NCBI GenBank assembly: GCA_937957895.1
Contig: CALFEZ010000266.1
Span: forward strand, 1-9,166
Length of the DNA stretch: 9,166 nt
Reading direction: 5' to 3'
Source of the DNA: an uncultured Erysipelotrichaceae bacterium
GTDB lineage: Bacteria > Bacillota_I > Bacilli_A > Erysipelotrichales > Erysipelotrichaceae
Of the stretch, positions 7,416-9,166 are shown in pieces (the first letter of the stretch is position 1; each line of letters begins with the position of its first letter). A model generated the notes under the pieces. That model had not been told where the DNA came from and searched no databases. It saw only the letters and a program-made list of their open reading frames with translations. The position numbers were made by a program, and so were the translations under genes.

Positions 7416-8042
7416 TTAGTCAGTTGGCACAAAACTCATATGAGAAGTATCTGAGATCGTGATGACATCGAAGATGCCTTGATCATAGGTGATCTCGGTC
7501 AGACTTGCTCCTGGGATGTGCCCGTCGATCCAAAAGTCTTTCAATGGTCGGTTGAGTGCCGTCATGATGATGGAGCGAACCACGATCCCGTGGCAAATGA
7601 TAAGGATGTTTCCATGAGCATGTCGATCCAAAATTCGATACAAACATGCTTCTACTTTCTTTTGAAAATCTTTGGGTGACTCCAAACCTTTGACTGACTC
7701 AAAGCGTTCAGGTGCTTTGTAAAAGACTTCAAAGATGTCTTGATGATGTTGACGGGATGCATCGATGTTCTGACCCTCAAACTCACCGAAGTGAAGTTCG
7801 ATCAGATCATCGCAAATAACCGGTTCGATCGGATGGTCTGCCAACAAGATCTCTGCGGTTTGACGAGTTCTTCCGGTAGGACTGCAATATGCCCCTGCAA
7901 ACTCGATCTCCTTTAATCGTTTGGCCAACTCATGAGTCACGATCAATCCTTCTTCGATCAATGGCGAATCACTGGTTCCTTGATATTGCCGGTTTTGATT
8001 CATCACCGTTTTTCCATGACGCGTCACATACAAACGGATCAT
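7416..8042 (-). CDS. Histidine phosphatase superfamily protein (phosphoglycerate mutase-like, probably a phosphatase)
   Basis: A 208-residue cytoplasmic enzyme of the phosphohistidine superfamily. The RHG signature is at 8-10 (VTRHGKT), with His9 as the phospho-acceptor. Other family residues visible are Arg58/Arg60 in SPTGRTRQTAEI, Glu82 in ELHFGEFEG (probable proton donor) and His151 in IICHGIVVRS. The length fits the GpmB/CobC/PhoE-like small members, which are mostly phosphatases acting on sugar phosphates or other small phosphoesters, rather than the roughly 230-250-residue dPGM type. The substrate cannot be told from sequence. Its ATG overlaps the stop of the preceding gene by 4 nt (ATGA) and has no close Shine-Dalgarno sequence, so translation is probably coupled. 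Lying between an aldolase and an operon regulator, it may dephosphorylate a pathway intermediate or a toxic side product. Confidence 0.92.
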   Translation of the reverse strand: MIRLYVTRHGKTVMNQNRQYQGTSDSPLIEEGLIVTHELAKRLKEIEFAGAYCSPTGRTRQTAEILLADHPIEPVICDDLIELHFGEFEGQNIDASRQHHQDIFEVFYKAPERFESVKGLESPKDFQKKVEACLYRILDRHAHGNILIICHGIVVRSIIMTALNRPLKDFWIDGHIPGASLTEITYDQGIFDVITISDTSHMSFVPTD

Positions 8043-8293
8043 CGTTTTTTCTTTGCCTCTTTGCCTCGTTCACGAAGCTGTTCGATCGTCAAGTTTTCTT
8101 CCTCTATCCCGGCCAGTTTCAAGTATGCTCTTGGGATCGGCATGAACTTGAGATGGGGTTTTAAATAGATCGCGATCAAAAATGCCACCGCAAGCATGAT
8201 GGTGTTGCTTTGTAAAAATCCGATCACCAGATTGCCGACCGCGATCATCGTCAATCCGTAAAATTCAATGGGCTTCATTTGTTTTCTTTTCAT
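8039..8293 (-). CDS. Small two-helix membrane protein, unknown function
   Basis: An 84-residue protein that I do not recognise. It has a basic N-terminus (MKRKQMK), a hydrophobic segment at about 10-27, a second at about 30-44, then a cytoplasmic-looking tail with proline-rich KPHLKFMPIPRAY and a charged, Lys/Arg-rich end (RERGKEAKKKR). The N-terminal basic residues suggest both ends face the cytoplasm. I chose ATG at 8293, one base after the aldolase stop, with GGAAG upstream; the in-frame ATG 14 codons earlier would overlap the aldolase by 41 nt. It also overlaps the next gene by 4 nt. Conserved packing inside a sugar operon supports a real gene. It might anchor or assist one of the neighbouring enzymes, but nothing in the sequence proves this. 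Confidence 0.8.
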   Translation of the reverse strand: MKRKQMKPIEFYGLTMIAVGNLVIGFLQSNTIMLAVAFLIAIYLKPHLKFMPIPRAYLKLAGIEEENLTIEQLRERGKEAKKKR

Positions 8294-8294
8294 G

Positions 8295-8948
8295 TTATTC
8301 TTCCACGTTGTAATCATGACCATCGGTCGATCCAAACGTGTGGCCTGTCAGTTCCAATACTTTACATTGGACATAGGTATAGGCGTTGGTCTCCATTCTT
8401 TCCAGCATATCATAACATTTTTTTAATGAGGTATCAGCAATGATCACTCCATGCTCTCGCAGAGATGCTCCATAAGGAAGGCTTCTTCCTTGTGCAAGAA
8501 GTCCTTGGACATGTTCTTTGACCACGTTTGCCAATTCGACGGTGGTGGCAGGGGCATAACGCAAACATGGGAAACTGACCATTTTCTTGACAGCTTCGGT
8601 AATCAATGGGATCTCGATACCCATGGTCGCAAATGGCATTTGTTCTTTCGGGTGGGCATGGATGATCGCTCTGACACGAGGATCGGTATCATATATCGCC
8701 ATGTGCATGTTGGTCTCACGGGTGATGCCGCCATCCCCTTCGATGATGTTCATGTCTTTGTCTACGACAAGGATATTGTCCGGAGTGAGTTTGCAAAACT
8801 TTTCCTGAGCCATCAATGTCGGTGACATGATCCAATGTTCTTCGTTTATCTTAACAGTGACATTGCCTCCGGCAGCGTTGGTCAGCCACCGATCGAACAT
8901 CGATGCGACAACATCACATAATGCTTGTCTTTCTGATTGATATAACAT
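8295..8948 (-). CDS. Class II aldolase/adducin family protein (FucA/AraD-like sugar-phosphate aldolase)
   Basis: A 217-residue cytoplasmic, zinc-dependent enzyme. Members such as L-fuculose-1-phosphate aldolase split a phosphorylated ketose into DHAP and an aldehyde; others are ribulose-phosphate epimerases. Visible active-site features are NAAGGNVTVK at 24-33 and MSPT at 41-44 (phosphate binding), Glu78 in ITRETNMH at the position of the catalytic acid, zinc ligands His97 and His99 in HAHPKE, and His166 in REHGVIIA. All key residues are therefore present. Length is close to FucA (about 215). It begins one base after the kinase stop codon, with AAAGGG inside the kinase's last codons. Pairing with a PfkB kinase suggests that it cleaves the kinase's product, perhaps after isomerisation. 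The exact sugar cannot be assigned. Confidence 0.93.
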   Translation of the reverse strand: MLYQSERQALCDVVASMFDRWLTNAAGGNVTVKINEEHWIMSPTLMAQEKFCKLTPDNILVVDKDMNIIEGDGGITRETNMHMAIYDTDPRVRAIIHAHPKEQMPFATMGIEIPLITEAVKKMVSFPCLRYAPATTVELANVVKEHVQGLLAQGRSLPYGASLREHGVIIADTSLKKCYDMLERMETNAYTYVQCKVLELTGHTFGSTDGHDYNVEE

Positions 8949-8949
8949 A

Positions 8950-9166
8950 TTACACCCTTTCTATTTTGCACTCACTCATCAGTAAGAGTGCCTGTTGGTA
9001 ATCAAAGTGGGCAACATCCTTTTGCATCGCTTTGGAAGCTCCCACGGCTGTCCCAAAGCGCAGGATCTCTTCAAGATCGGCTCCTTCATGGATCTTGGCA
9101 ACCAATCCTGAAACAAAGAAATCTCCGGCACCGGTCTCATTGACCTCTTTGATCACTGGCGGTGTC
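8950..9166 (-). CDS. PfkB-family carbohydrate kinase (partial, C-terminal 71 residues)
   Basis: Only the end of this gene lies in the window; the reading frame stays open to the right edge. The visible part begins TPPVIKEVNETGAGDFF. NETGAGDFFVSG is the second PfkB signature, with the catalytic Asp of GAGD and the anion-hole glycines. The following AKIHEG...LEEILRFGTAVGASKA matches the helical end of ribokinase-like enzymes. Family members phosphorylate sugars or nucleosides with ATP; which one cannot be told from the tail alone. Only one base separates its TAA from the aldolase start, so it is co-transcribed with the aldolase and probably supplies a phosphorylated sugar upstream of it. Confidence 0.88.
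   Translation of the reverse strand, partial: TPPVIKEVNETGAGDFFVSGLVAKIHEGADLEEILRFGTAVGASKAMQKDVAHFDYQQALLLMSECKIERV
8955..8960 (-). promoter_or_regulatory. Ribosome binding site of the aldolase, inside the kinase gene
   Basis: AAAGGG on the reverse strand lies 6 nt before the aldolase ATG at 8948, within the last codons of the kinase. It supports translational linkage of the pair. Confidence 0.55.

Noticed and set aside
7403..7432. A 10-residue extension of the PRD regulator overlapping the phosphatase gene
   Set aside because: GAGGTGA directly precedes ATG 7402, which also fits the usual N-terminal length of the helix-turn-helix.
8294..8335. Longer start for the small membrane protein
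   Set aside because: It would overlap the aldolase by 41 nt; the ATG at 8293 gives the tight spacing typical of this operon.
1..9166. Tandem GATC runs as a CRISPR array, origin or dispersed repeat element
   Set aside because: The sites are spread through coding regions without regular spacing or a longer shared unit, and no DnaA-box cluster was seen.

Overview
The window reads like a chromosomal segment of a low-to-mid GC Gram-positive bacterium (Bacillota, possibly an Erysipelotrichia- or Mollicutes-like relative; this is inference). Supporting signs are a YesM/YesN two-component pair, a PRD/EIIA-type PTS-linked regulator, strong AAGGAGG-type ribosome binding sites, compact gene packing and U-tailed hairpin terminators. 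TGA is used as a stop and Trp is encoded by TGG, so the mycoplasma code does not apply. GC content is in the low-to-mid forties by eye. GATC is far more common than base composition predicts.

Layout, left to right. (1) Positions 1-2885, minus strand: an AraC-type response regulator (YesN-like) followed by a YesM-type sensor histidine kinase. The two genes overlap by 20 nt, and the kinase runs off the left edge before its ATPase domain. (2) Positions 2886-3038: a divergent intergenic region with a good forward promoter, a weaker reverse promoter candidate and a 7-bp inverted repeat. (3) Positions 3039-3707, plus strand: a six-helix membrane protein resembling the DUF3159 family. It converges on (4) a bifunctional NAD(P)H-hydrate repair enzyme (nnr, 3714-5225, minus). 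Both coding regions end inside one shared hairpin that should terminate transcription in both directions. (5) Positions 5226-5338: nnr promoter and leader, plus the terminator of the next operon. (6) Positions 5339-9166, minus strand: a tightly packed operon that enters from the right edge. Its order is PfkB-family sugar kinase (C-terminal end only), class II (FucA-like) aldolase, an 84-aa two-helix membrane protein of unknown function, a histidine-phosphatase-superfamily enzyme, and a PRD/EIIB/EIIA transcriptional regulator, then a terminator.

How the genes work together. The kinase and aldolase form the core of a sugar breakdown pathway: phosphorylate a sugar, then split the phosphosugar into DHAP and an aldehyde. 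The phosphatase and small membrane protein are translationally linked to it. The PRD regulator probably ties expression to PTS phosphorylation state. The substrate cannot be read from this window. No RNA genes, mobile elements, CRISPR arrays or transfer junctions were seen, and there is no gene-free stretch longer than about 155 bases.
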